Positions 49,389 through 57,695 of a stretch of DNA of 64,000 bases are shown here, one piece after another (position 1 is the stretch's first letter; every line of letters begins with the position of its first letter). The DNA comes from Pseudorhodoferax sp. Leaf265 (GTDB taxonomy: Bacteria; Pseudomonadota; Gammaproteobacteria; Burkholderiales; Burkholderiaceae_C). The DNA lies in the NCBI RefSeq assembly GCF_001422365.1, contig NZ_LMMT01000001.1, forward strand, positions 1,193-65,192, written 5' to 3'. The notes below the pieces were generated by a model. It saw only the letters and a program-made list of their open reading frames with translations, was not told the DNA's origin and searched no databases. The position numbers were made by a program, and so were the translations under genes.

Positions 49389-50561
49389 ATGCAGCCGCTG
49401 CCCCAGCGCCCTTTCATGCGCGCCACGTTGGCCACCCTGGCCGCATGCACCCTGCTCGTCGCCTGCGGCGGCGACAGTGACGACTACCCCACACTGAGCG
49501 GCGACAAACCCCTGGTGGTGGGCCACCGCGGCGCCAGCGGCTACCGCCCCGAGCACACGCTGGCCTCCTACCAGCTGGCCATCGACATGGGTGCGGACTT
49601 CATCGAGCCCGACCTCGTGGCCACCAAGGACGGCGTGCTCGTCGCGCGCCACGAGCCCAACATCACCAACACCACCGACGTCTCCACGCGCGCCGAGTTC
49701 GCCGACCGCAAGACCACCAAGGTGGTCGACGGCGTGTCCGAGGAAGGCTGGTTCGCGTCGGACTTCACGCTGGCCGAGCTCAAGACCCTGTTCGCCAAGC
49801 AGGCCAACGCCGCGCGCGACCAGAGCTACAACCAGCAGTTCCGCATCCCCACGCTGCAGGAGGTGCTGGACCTGGCCAAGTCCGAGAGCGCGCGCCTGGG
49901 CCGCACCATCGGCGTGATCCCCGAGACCAAGCACCCGACTTTCCACGTCAACCTGGGCCTCAAGCTGGAAGACCGGCTGCTCGACCTGCTGGCCACGTAC
50001 GGCTACACGCAGAAGAGCTCGCCCGTGGTCGTGCAGTCCTTCGAGGTCTCCAACCTCAAGTACCTGCGCAGCAAGAGCCAGATCCGGCTGGTGCAGCTGG
50101 TCGACGGCGATTCGGTCGACAAGAACGGCCAGATGCAGCTGGTCGCGCCCTACGACAAGCCCTACGACTTTGCCGTGGCCGGCGACCCACGCACCTTCGC
50201 GAGCCTGCTGACGCCCGAGGGCCTGCGCGAGATCAAGACCTATGCCGACATGATCGGCCCCTGGAAGCCCTACCTGATCCCGACCAGGCAGGTCGACGCC
50301 AACAACGACGGCCAGCCCGACGACCTCAACGGCGACGGCAAGATCGACGAGCGCGACCGCGTGGTGATGCCCACCACCGACGTGATCAAGAACGCCCATG
50401 CCGTCGGGCTGATGGTCGTGCCCTACACCTTCCGCAACGAACTGCCCGGCCTGCCGTCCGACGACAAGGGCGACCCCGTGAACGAGTACAAGCGCTTCTA
50501 CGCCGCTGGCGTGGACGGGCTGTTCAGCGACTTCCCGGACACTGCCGTCAAGGCCCGCTGA
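49389..50561 (+). CDS. glpQ: Glycerophosphodiester phosphodiesterase lipoprotein
   Basis: A 390-residue GlpQ-type enzyme that hydrolyses glycerophosphodiesters. The signal peptide ends in a lipobox (LLVAC, Cys26), so it is membrane-anchored outside the cytoplasm. Catalytic signatures are [13 protein letters not shown] with the His, [17 protein letters not shown], and VQSFE. A Ca-binding-like insertion rich in Asp and Asn (303-323, [20 protein letters not shown]) resembles paired EF-hand loops. AAGGAGG lies 8 bases before the ATG. It is monocistronic, just before a two-component pair. Confidence 0.94.
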   Translation: MQPLPQRPFMRATLATLAACTLLVACGGDSDDYPTLSGDKPLVVGHRGASGYRPEHTLASYQLAIDMGADFIEPDLVATKDGVLVARHEPNITNTTDVSTRAEFADRKTTKVVDGVSEEGWFASDFTLAELKTLFAKQANAARDQSYNQQFRIPTLQEVLDLAKSESARLGRTIGVIPETKHPTFHVNLGLKLEDRLLDLLATYGYTQKSSPVVVQSFEVSNLKYLRSKSQIRLVQLVDGDSVDKNGQMQLVAPYDKPYDFAVAGDPRTFASLLTPEGLREIKTYADMIGPWKPYLIPTRQVDANNDGQPDDLNGDGKIDERDRVVMPTTDVIKNAHAVGLMVVPYTFRNELPGLPSDDKGDPVNEYKRFYAAGVDGLFSDFPDTAVKAR

Positions 50562-50610
50562 ACGAGGGACATCAGATTCGCATCAGCCGCAGGGTGTAGC
50601 CTCGCGGCCG

Positions 50611-51279
50611 ATGCGCATCCTGCTCCTCGAAGACGATCCCTCGCTCGGCAGTTCGCTGCAGTCCTGGCTGCAGCTGGACGGCTATGCCGTGGACTGGCTG
50701 CAGCGCGGCGACCAGGCCGCTGCCGCGCTGGCCACGCACGACTACCAGTGCGTGCTGCTCGACCGCGGCCTGCCCGGCCTGGACGGCGATGCGGTGCTGG
50801 CCGCGCTGCGCGGCCGCGGCGCACCGGCCGCCCTCGTGCCGGTGATCGTGATCACCGCGCGCGACACCCTGCCCGACCGCGTACAGGGCCTGGACCTGGG
50901 CGCCGACGACTACCTGGTCAAGCCCTTCGACCTGGAAGAACTGTCGGCCCGCATCCGCGCGCTGCTGCGGCGCGAGGCGCGTCAGGGCTCCACCGAGCTG
51001 CGCCACGGTCCCGTGGTGCTGGACACCGCGGCCAAGCGCGTGCTGCTGGACGGCGCGCCGCTGGCGCTCACCGCGCGCGAGTTCGCCGTGCTGCGCGCGC
51101 TGATGCGCCGGCCCGGCCAGATCCTCTCGCGCGCGCAGCTGGAAGAAGCGCTGTACGGCTGGGGCGAGGAGGTGGAGAGCAACGCCATCGAGGTGCACAT
51201 CTACAACCTGCGCAAGAAGCTGGGCAGCGGCTTCATCACCACGGTGCGCAACCAGGGCTACGGGCTGGCCACACCGTGA
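50611..51279 (+). CDS. OmpR-family response regulator (PmrA/QseB-like)
   Basis: A 222-residue regulator: receiver domain (1-118; Asp8/Asp9, phospho-acceptor Asp51 in LLDRGLPGLDG, Lys in VKPFD) and winged-helix domain with REFAVLRALMRRPGQILSRAQLEEALYGWG and NAIEVHIYNLRKKLG. These C-terminal motifs are those of the PmrA/QseB subgroup. Its stop overlaps the GTG start of the kinase gene. The next genes encode envelope glycan enzymes, fitting a PmrA-like role in lipid A or membrane modification, which is inference. Confidence 0.93.
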   Translation: MRILLLEDDPSLGSSLQSWLQLDGYAVDWLQRGDQAAAALATHDYQCVLLDRGLPGLDGDAVLAALRGRGAPAALVPVIVITARDTLPDRVQGLDLGADDYLVKPFDLEELSARIRALLRREARQGSTELRHGPVVLDTAAKRVLLDGAPLALTAREFAVLRALMRRPGQILSRAQLEEALYGWGEEVESNAIEVHIYNLRKKLGSGFITTVRNQGYGLATP

Positions 51280-52628
51280 AGGCTTCTTATTCGCTGCGGC
51301 GCCGGCTGCTGGCCTGGGTGCTGGGTGCCAGCGTCACGGCCTGGCTGGTGAGCCTGGCCATCGTGGTCGGCGTGGCCTGGCACGAGTCCAGCGCGGTGTT
51401 CGACGAAGCCCTCGAAGAGACGGCCCGGCTGGCCCTGGCGTTGGGCACCGATCCGCAGCAGCGCAGCGCCACGCCGCGCGCCGGCAGCGCGCTCGCGGGC
51501 GAGAGCCGGCTCAAGCTGTACTACCAGTTGGTCGATGCCGACGGCCGCGTGCGCAGCCGTGCCGAGGATGCGCCCGCGCAGCCGTTCGTGCGCGACGCCA
51601 AGCGGCGCGACTTCCACGCCAACGTGTGGATCGACGGCAGCTACTGGCGCGTCTATGTCGAACGCGATGCGCGCAGCGGCCTCACGGCCCAGGTCGGCCA
51701 GCCCTGGAAGGAGCGCGCGGACCTGCTGGAGGAGATGGCCGAGAAGCTGGCCTGGCCCATGCTGGGGCTGCTCGTGCTGCTGGGCACGGTCTGCTGGCTC
51801 GCGATCCGGCGCCAGCTGGCACCGCTGGAGCGCACGGCCGCCGGCATCGCCGCCAAGTCGCCGCAGGACCTCTCGCCCGTGGCCGATGCCGGCCAGCCGC
51901 GCGAGCTGCGGCCCATCCTCGACGCGCTGAACGCGCTGCTGGGACGGCTCGGCCAGGCACTGGAATCCGAACGCCGCTTCACGGCCGACGCCGCGCATGA
52001 ACTGCGCACGCCGCTGGCCGCGCTGCGCATGCGCGTGCAACTGCTCGAACGCCAGCAGGCCGGCCCGGCCGAACCGCTGCGCGCGCTGCGCGAGGACGTG
52101 GACCGCTGCACGGCACTCGTCGAAAGCCTGCTCGCGCTGGCCCGGCTCGACCCGGCACAGGCCGCGCCGGCACGCCAGCGCGTGGACCTGGCCGCACTGT
52201 TCGACAGCCTGGACCGAAGCCCCGCCGAGGCCCGCGGCATCACCGTCACGCAGGCCGTGGACGCTGCTGCACTGCAGGCCGAGCCGGCGCTGCTGGCCAG
52301 CGCGCTGCGCAGCCTGCTGGACAACGCCGTGCGCTACGGCCGCCCCGGCGGCCGCGTGCACCTGAGCGCCACGCCGCGGCCGGATGGCGGCGTGCGCCTG
52401 GGCGTGGCCGACGACGGCCCCGGCGTGGCACTGGCCGACCGCGCGCGCCTGGGCGAGCGCTTCTTCCGCGTGCTGGGCTCGGGCCAGACCGGCAACGGCC
52501 TGGGCCTGTCCATCGTCGCGCGCACCGCGGCGCTGCATGGCGCCCGTCTGCACTTCGCGGACGGGCTGGACGGCGGGGGGCTGGCGGTGCTGCTGGACTT
52601 CCCGCCCCGTCAGGGCAGCAGCGCGTAG
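51276..52628 (+). CDS. Sensor histidine kinase (PmrB/QseC-like)
   Basis: A 450-residue membrane kinase starting at a GTG in a GTGA overlap with the regulator stop. Helix at about 12-32, a periplasmic sensor of about 130 residues, a second helix near 163-180, then HAMP, the H box FTADAAHELRTPLAAL, N box RSLLDNAVRYGRPGG and the G boxes DDGPGV and GNGLGLSIV. The sensor lacks the acidic Fe/Al-binding ExxE motif known for PmrB; the signal is unknown. The last 19 bases overlap the convergent GT39 gene. Confidence 0.93.
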   Translation: MKASYSLRRRLLAWVLGASVTAWLVSLAIVVGVAWHESSAVFDEALEETARLALALGTDPQQRSATPRAGSALAGESRLKLYYQLVDADGRVRSRAEDAPAQPFVRDAKRRDFHANVWIDGSYWRVYVERDARSGLTAQVGQPWKERADLLEEMAEKLAWPMLGLLVLLGTVCWLAIRRQLAPLERTAAGIAAKSPQDLSPVADAGQPRELRPILDALNALLGRLGQALESERRFTADAAHELRTPLAALRMRVQLLERQQAGPAEPLRALREDVDRCTALVESLLALARLDPAQAAPARQRVDLAALFDSLDRSPAEARGITVTQAVDAAALQAEPALLASALRSLLDNAVRYGRPGGRVHLSATPRPDGGVRLGVADDGPGVALADRARLGERFFRVLGSGQTGNGLGLSIVARTAALHGARLHFADGLDGGGLAVLLDFPPRQGSSA

Positions 52629-54079
52629 CGGTAGCGCGCGGGCGCATCGCCCGAGGCGGAGAAGTGGTAGGGCAGCACCAGGTCCTGCGGCAGCGCCGGC
52701 AGCGCGTCCGTCAGCGGCTCGACCCACAGCAGCGGGCGCTCCGCCGGCAGGATGCCGTCGCCATCGTCGACCTCGACGTGCGCGCGCGGGAACTGCACCC
52801 GCAGCGCACCGGCCAGCGTGCGGTCGTTCGACACGATGGTGCCCTTGCCCGCATAGCCGCGCGCGCGCAGCGCCTGGGCCAGCTCGCGCACGGGCTGGTT
52901 GAGCTCGTCGGGCTTGTCGCGCAGGGCGTTGTAGGGCACGCGCGCGGTCAGCAGCACCAGCACCAGCACCGCCACGGTGGCGATCACGCGGCGCAGCCGC
53001 GGCAGCCGGGCATGCCCGGCCAGTTCCGGCGCGCAGCCGAAGAAGGCCACCGGCAGCAGGAACAGGAAGGGCATCATCCAGCGGTCTTTGAAACGCGTGA
53101 CCTCGCCGAAGACCGTCATTGCCAGGAACAACAGGCCCAGCGCCAGGAAATAGCGCCGCCACAGTGCCTGCATGTCCACGCCAGCGCCAGCCGGCGGCGC
53201 GGCCGGCCGCCACCAGCGCGACCAGGCCCGCAACGCATCGCGGCCGAACACCAGGCCCAGCGTCAGGGCCCAGGGACCGGCGAACGCCAGCACCGCCAGC
53301 ACCAGGCTGGACAGGCCCAGCCACAGCCCGTGGACGAAACCGACCGGCACCTTGCCTGTCAGCTTGCCGGCCGTCGATTCGATCGCCTGGTTCCAGTGCT
53401 GCAGCACCCACAGGCCATGCGGCACGACCATCAGCGCGGCCACGGCCACGGCCAGCAGCGTCCAACGGCTGAGCAGCACGGCGCGCGTGTCGCGGCCGGC
53501 CAGCAGGGCCAGCAGCAGCACCGCGAGAAAGCCCACATAGCTGTACTTGGTCAGCATGCCCAGGCCCGCGACGAAGCCGGTCAGCAGGTACAGCGCCGGC
53601 CGCGGGCGGTGCAGCAGCGCCATCACCACCGCCAGCGTGGCCGCGGACACGGTGGTCAGCAGCACCGAGTGCGTGAGGTCGCGCGAGGCCTCCCAGCCGA
53701 TCTGCGGCATCAGCAGCATGCTGGCCGCCGCCACCGCGGCCAGGCTTGCGGGCATCAGCATGCGGCAGGCCAGCCAGACGCAGACATAGGCCGACGCCAG
53801 CAGCGCGTTCTTGAGCAGCGACAGCGTGAACACCGACACGCCCAGCACCTGGAACACCACCCATTGCAGCCAGGTGTACAGCGGCGGCTGGGCGCCGTAA
53901 CCCCATTGCAGGTGCTGGGTCCACACCGCCTGCTCGGCCTCGTCGAGCTCCAGCGCCGGCGAGACCAGCACGCGGCCCAGCACATGGGCCGCGAAATAAA
54001 GCAGCAGCCAGCCCCAGGGCGGCATGGCCGTTGCGGGGAGAATGCGTGCGCGCGCAAGCGCAGGGGGGGGGCCGGCCAT
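52610..54079 (-). CDS. GT39/ArnT-like membrane glycosyltransferase
   Basis: A 489-residue protein with about 11-12 membrane helices and a small C-terminal periplasmic domain. After the first helix, SPALELDEAEQAVWTQHLQWGYGAQPPLYTW has the acidic DExE-like motif and the YxxQPPLY segment of the PMT_2/ArnT family, which transfer sugars from polyprenyl phosphate to lipid A or proteins. A G9/C9 homopolymer is in codons 3-6 if ATG 54079 is used; ATG 54025 (MPPWGW) is an alternative. It is divergent from a GT2 gene that may make its donor. Confidence 0.9.
   Translation of the reverse strand: MAGPPPALARARILPATAMPPWGWLLLYFAAHVLGRVLVSPALELDEAEQAVWTQHLQWGYGAQPPLYTWLQWVVFQVLGVSVFTLSLLKNALLASAYVCVWLACRMLMPASLAAVAAASMLLMPQIGWEASRDLTHSVLLTTVSAATLAVVMALLHRPRPALYLLTGFVAGLGMLTKYSYVGFLAVLLLALLAGRDTRAVLLSRWTLLAVAVAALMVVPHGLWVLQHWNQAIESTAGKLTGKVPVGFVHGLWLGLSSLVLAVLAFAGPWALTLGLVFGRDALRAWSRWWRPAAPPAGAGVDMQALWRRYFLALGLLFLAMTVFGEVTRFKDRWMMPFLFLLPVAFFGCAPELAGHARLPRLRRVIATVAVLVLVLLTARVPYNALRDKPDELNQPVRELAQALRARGYAGKGTIVSNDRTLAGALRVQFPRAHVEVDDGDGILPAERPLLWVEPLTDALPALPQDLVLPYHFSASGDAPARYRYALLP
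54063..54071 (-). repeat. Nine-base C homopolymer at the start of the GT39 gene
   Basis: Nine consecutive C on the coding strand (G on the plus strand) span the third to sixth codons of the predicted glycosyltransferase. Length changes by slipped-strand mispairing would shift the frame, a switch known for surface-glycan genes in Neisseria, Haemophilus and Campylobacter. If translation starts at 54025 the tract would lie in the leader. Confidence 0.6.
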
Positions 54080-54198
54080 CGTGGGGAAGCTCGAATTCGC
54101 GCGCGATGATAGCGGCCCCGCCCGCACCAAAGCCCACCGGGGCGGCTGGCCATGGCGCCGGCGGTCGCGCCCGTCCCCAGAATGCAGCCCCCATCACG

Positions 54199-55218
54199 AT
54201 GTCCACCGTCCCTTTGCCCGATCCCACGCTCCTGCACTCCGCCACCGCACCGCAGCCGCCGCAGGTGTCCATCGTCGTGCCGATGTTCAACGAGGCCGAG
54301 AGCGTGTCCGACCTGGTCGCACGCGTGGGCGAGGCCATGCAGGCCAGCGGCCGCAGCTTCGAACTGATCGCCGTGGACGACGGCTCGCGCGACGGCACGC
54401 CCGCACTGCTGCGCCAGCTGGCCCACACGCGGCCGTGGCTGCGCCCGGTCTGCCTAGCGCGCAACTACGGCCAGTCCTGCGCGTTGCAGGCCGGCTTCGA
54501 CCGCGTGCGGGGCAGCTACGTGGTGACGCTGGACGCCGACCTGCAGAACGATCCGCTGGACATCCCCGCGCTGCTGGACCGGCTGGACGCCGAGCCCGAA
54601 CTCGACTCCCTGTCGGGCTGGCGCCAGAACCGCCAGGACAAGGCCTTGTCGCGCAAACTGCCGTCGATGTTGGCCAACCGGCTGATCTCACGCACCACGG
54701 GCCTGCAGTTGCACGACTACGGCTGTGCACTGAAGGCCTACCGCCGGCCCATCGTCGACCGCATCCGGCTCTATGGCGAACTGCACCGCTTCCTGCCGCT
54801 GCTGGCGCACGACGCCGGCGCGCGCATCGCCGAGGTGCCCGTGCGCCACCATGCACGCGCCAAGGGCAAGTCCAAGTACGGCATCGACCGCACCTTCCGC
54901 GTCGTGCTCGACCTGGTGCTGGTGCTGTTCTTCCTGCGCTACCGCCAGCGCCCGCTGCACGCCTTCGGCGGCCTGGGCCTGTGGCTGGCCACGCCGGGCA
55001 CGCTGATCCTGGCCTGGCTGTTCGCGCAGAAGCTGGCGGGCGAGGCCATCGGCGGCCGCCCGCTGCTGCTGGCCGGCGTGATGCTGGTGCTGGTGGGGAT
55101 GCAGTTGGTCGTCGCCGGGCTGATCGGCGAGGTCATGATGCGCATCTACTACGAGGGCGGTGGCGGCAAGCAGTACCACCTGCGCGAAGACCCCGAGACC
55201 CCCGACGCGGCCCGCTGA
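54199..55218 (+). CDS. GT2 polyprenyl-phosphate glycosyltransferase (ArnC/DPM1-like)
   Basis: A 339-residue membrane-bound GT-A enzyme. The catalytic domain (22-235) has VSIVVPMFNEAESV, the DDGSRDGT motif, LDADLQNDP with the DxD-like metal site, and NYGQSCALQAGFD. Two membrane helices follow (about 255-280 and 290-318). Members load a sugar from a nucleotide donor onto undecaprenyl phosphate. The gene is divergent from the GT39 transferase and directly precedes a UPF0104 membrane protein, consistent with a pathway that modifies lipid A or a surface glycan. Confidence 0.92.
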   Translation: MSTVPLPDPTLLHSATAPQPPQVSIVVPMFNEAESVSDLVARVGEAMQASGRSFELIAVDDGSRDGTPALLRQLAHTRPWLRPVCLARNYGQSCALQAGFDRVRGSYVVTLDADLQNDPLDIPALLDRLDAEPELDSLSGWRQNRQDKALSRKLPSMLANRLISRTTGLQLHDYGCALKAYRRPIVDRIRLYGELHRFLPLLAHDAGARIAEVPVRHHARAKGKSKYGIDRTFRVVLDLVLVLFFLRYRQRPLHAFGGLGLWLATPGTLILAWLFAQKLAGEAIGGRPLLLAGVMLVLVGMQLVVAGLIGEVMMRIYYEGGGGKQYHLREDPETPDAAR

Positions 55219-55222
55219 GCCG

Positions 55223-56134
55223 ATGGCCTGGCTGCGCATCGCGCTCGCGCCCGTCCTGCTGCTGGGGGTGCTGTGGTTCGTCGACCTCAGTGACGTGGCG
55301 CGCCAGCTGCGCCAGGCCCAGCCCGGCTGGCTGGCGGCGGCGCTGGCCAGCGCAGTCGCGTCCAACCTGGTCTCGGCCTGGCGCTGGCGTTCGCTGGTAC
55401 GCTGGCTGGGCCATGGCCTGGCGCTCGGGCGCGCGATGCGGCTGTATTTCCAGGCCATGGCGCTGAGCGCGCTGTTGCCGGGTGCCGTGGTCGGCGGCGA
55501 CGTGTTCCGCGCCGTGGCGCTGCGCCGCGGCGGCATGGAGACCTGGGCCGCCGGTTTGTCGGTGCTGCTGGACCGGCTCAGCGGCCTGTGGATGCTGTGG
55601 GTGCTGGCTGCCGCGACGGCCGCCTGGGCCTGGCACGGCGGCGCGCAGGCGGCACTGGTCGGCTGGGGCCTGCCGGCCTTCAGCGTGGCGCTGCCGGCCG
55701 TGGCCGCGGTGCTGCTGCTGGCCCTGCCGGCAGCGCTGCTCTGGGGCCTGCAGCGCGCGCCCCGGCCAGGCCGCGCCGCCGTGCTGGCGCAGCGCACGGA
55801 CACCGCCGGCGAGTTCGGCCGCCAGCTGCTGCAGTCAGCGCTGGTGCAGCTGCTGTCGGTCGGCGCCCTGGCCTGCTGTGGCCAGGCACTGGGCCTGCAG
55901 CTGCCGTACTGGACCTATGCCATCGCGGCCGCCCCGACCTTTCTGATGGCCGCGCTGCCGGTCAGCTTCGGCGGCTGGGGCACGCGCGAGGCCGCCGCCG
56001 CGCTGAGCCTGGCGCCGTTCGGCGTGGCGGCTGCGCCCGCGGTGGCGGTCTCCCTGCTGTACGGCGTGCTCGGGCTGGTGCAGGCGCTGGCCGGCCTGGG
56101 GCTGACGCTGCTGCAGCGGCGCACCGAGCGCTGA
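55223..56134 (+). CDS. UPF0104/LPG-flippase-like membrane protein
   Basis: A 303-residue protein with about eight membrane helices, matching the lysylphosphatidylglycerol synthase transmembrane region family (UPF0104). Typical segments are ASNLVSAWRWRSLVRWLG, LFQAMALSALLPGAVVGGDVFR-like sequence near 77-97, and ALPVSFGGWGTREAA. Bacterial relatives flip or help move aminoacylated or glycosylated lipids. It starts 4 bases after the GT2 gene and so may move the polyprenyl-linked sugar or its acceptor. Confidence 0.88.
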   Translation: MAWLRIALAPVLLLGVLWFVDLSDVARQLRQAQPGWLAAALASAVASNLVSAWRWRSLVRWLGHGLALGRAMRLYFQAMALSALLPGAVVGGDVFRAVALRRGGMETWAAGLSVLLDRLSGLWMLWVLAAATAAWAWHGGAQAALVGWGLPAFSVALPAVAAVLLLALPAALLWGLQRAPRPGRAAVLAQRTDTAGEFGRQLLQSALVQLLSVGALACCGQALGLQLPYWTYAIAAAPTFLMAALPVSFGGWGTREAAAALSLAPFGVAAAPAVAVSLLYGVLGLVQALAGLGLTLLQRRTER

Positions 56135-56156
56135 AGCCGGCCGCACAATGCGGCCC

Positions 56157-56669
56157 ATGTCCGAGCCCACCCTGCTGCGCATCGAGCCCCTCGCCGAGCG
56201 GCATTTCGCCGGCCTGCACCAGGCACTCGACCAGGTGGCGCGCGAGAAGCGCTACCTGGCCTTCACGCAGGCACCGCCTTTCGAGGAGGCCCGGGCTTTC
56301 TACCGCGGCATCGTCGCCGCCAGCTTGTGCCAGTGCATCGCCGTGCTGGACGACGAAGTCGTCGGCTGGTGCGACGTGCTGCCGGTGCGCGGCGAGGCAC
56401 GCGCGCACGTCGGCACGCTGGGCATCGGCCTCGTGCCCAGGGCGCGCCACCGCGGCATCGGCGCCCGCCTGCTGGAGCAGGCCATTGCCGGCGCCTGGGC
56501 GCGCGGCATGGCGCGCATCGAGCTGGCGGTGCGTGCCGACAACCTGAATGCCCAGGCCCTGTACCGGCGCTTCGGCTTCGTGCAGGAAGGCGTGCAGCGC
56601 CATGCCTACTGCACCGATGGCGCCTACCACGACAGCCTGGCCATGGCGTTGCTGCGGCCCGGTCTCTAG
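56157..56669 (+). CDS. GNAT-family N-acetyltransferase
   Basis: A 170-residue acyl-CoA-dependent acetyltransferase. The motif A region [21 protein letters not shown] contains the R/Q-x-x-G-x-G/A acetyl-CoA loop, and motif B follows with [24 protein letters not shown]. Substrate unknown; the form is close to RimI/aminoglycoside-type GNATs. It begins 22 bases after the UPF0104 gene. Its TAG stop shares the palindromic CTAG at 56666-56669 with the convergent beta-lactamase stop. Confidence 0.9.
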   Translation: MSEPTLLRIEPLAERHFAGLHQALDQVAREKRYLAFTQAPPFEEARAFYRGIVAASLCQCIAVLDDEVVGWCDVLPVRGEARAHVGTLGIGLVPRARHRGIGARLLEQAIAGAWARGMARIELAVRADNLNAQALYRRFGFVQEGVQRHAYCTDGAYHDSLAMALLRPGL

Positions 56670-57571
56670 GCGGGCGCCGCCCACTGCGCGGCAATGCGCG
56701 CTGCCTGCGCGATCGGTGCGTCCAGCGCCGGCGCATCGGCCGCATGCCGCGTCGTGAACACGGCCAGCACCAGCGGCGCGCGTGCCGGCGGCCACACCAC
56801 GGCCATATCGATGGCCGAGCCATAGGACCCCTGGCCGCTGGTGCCGGTCTTGTTGCCCACCACCCAACCGGCTGGCATGCCGGCGCGGATGCGCGCCGCG
56901 CCCGTCACCGTGCCGCGCAGCCAGGTGGCCAGTTGCTCGCGCTGCGCCGGCGCCAGCGCGTCGCCGACGACCAGCTTGCGCAGGCTCTCGGCCATGGCGC
57001 GCGGTGTGGTGGTGTCGCGCGGATCGCCCGGCAGCGAGCTGTTGAGCTCCAGTTCCCAGCGGTCGAGGCGGAACTGCGCATCGCCGATGCTGCGCATGAA
57101 GGCCGTCAGCCCGGCCGGTCCGCCGATGCGCTGCAGCAGCAGGTTGGCGGCGGCGTTGTCGCTGGTCTGCACAGTGGCCTCGCATAGCGCATCCACGCGC
57201 ATGCCCTGGGCCAGGTGCTGCGTGGTGACGGGCGAATGCGGCAGCAGGTCGCCACGCGTGTAGCGCACGGACTGCGCCAGCAGGCCGGGCTCGGTGCTGC
57301 TGCGCGCCAGGATGGCCGCGGCCAGCAAGGCCTTGAAGCTGCTGCACATCGGGAAGCGCTCGTCGGCGCGCTGCCCCAGCAGCGCGCCGTCGGCGGTATC
57401 GAGCGCACAGACGCCGATGCGACCAGCAAAACCCTGCTCCAGGGCAGCGAGGGCGCTTTCAGCCTGCGCCTGGCCGGCGCGGCGTGCCGGTGCGGCACAG
57501 GCACTGACGAGTGGCATGGCAGCAGCGGCCAGCAGCAGCGCACGGCGGCTGTGCGAAAGGGGGGAATGCAT
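56666..57571 (-). CDS. bla: Class A beta-lactamase
   Basis: A 301-residue serine beta-lactamase. The nucleophile motif is CSSFK (Ser77, Lys80; Ambler S70/K73), then SDN (137-139), the omega-loop WELELNSS (Glu173, Asn177; Ambler E166/N170) and KTG (241-243) followed by TSG. The signal peptide has a twin-arginine-like SRRALLL and a lipobox-like VSAC (Cys25), so it may be a Tat-exported lipoprotein. Cys before the nucleophile and Thr after KTG recall KPC-type enzymes, but the second disulphide Cys is Ser. No AmpR-like regulator adjoins; an unrelated unknown gene is divergent. Confidence 0.95.
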   Translation of the reverse strand: MHSPLSHSRRALLLAAAAMPLVSACAAPARRAGQAQAESALAALEQGFAGRIGVCALDTADGALLGQRADERFPMCSSFKALLAAAILARSSTEPGLLAQSVRYTRGDLLPHSPVTTQHLAQGMRVDALCEATVQTSDNAAANLLLQRIGGPAGLTAFMRSIGDAQFRLDRWELELNSSLPGDPRDTTTPRAMAESLRKLVVGDALAPAQREQLATWLRGTVTGAARIRAGMPAGWVVGNKTGTSGQGSYGSAIDMAVVWPPARAPLVLAVFTTRHAADAPALDAPIAQAARIAAQWAAPA

Positions 57572-57695
57572 GGAAAGGTCTCCGAGTGAAGGATGAAGAG
57601 CGGGAAGGTGTCGCGACGCTGCGCATGCTAGGCGGCACCGGCCAGGGTTCCAAGCACGGCGCTCGACCCGCACGCCCCGGTGTAACCTGTGTCAC

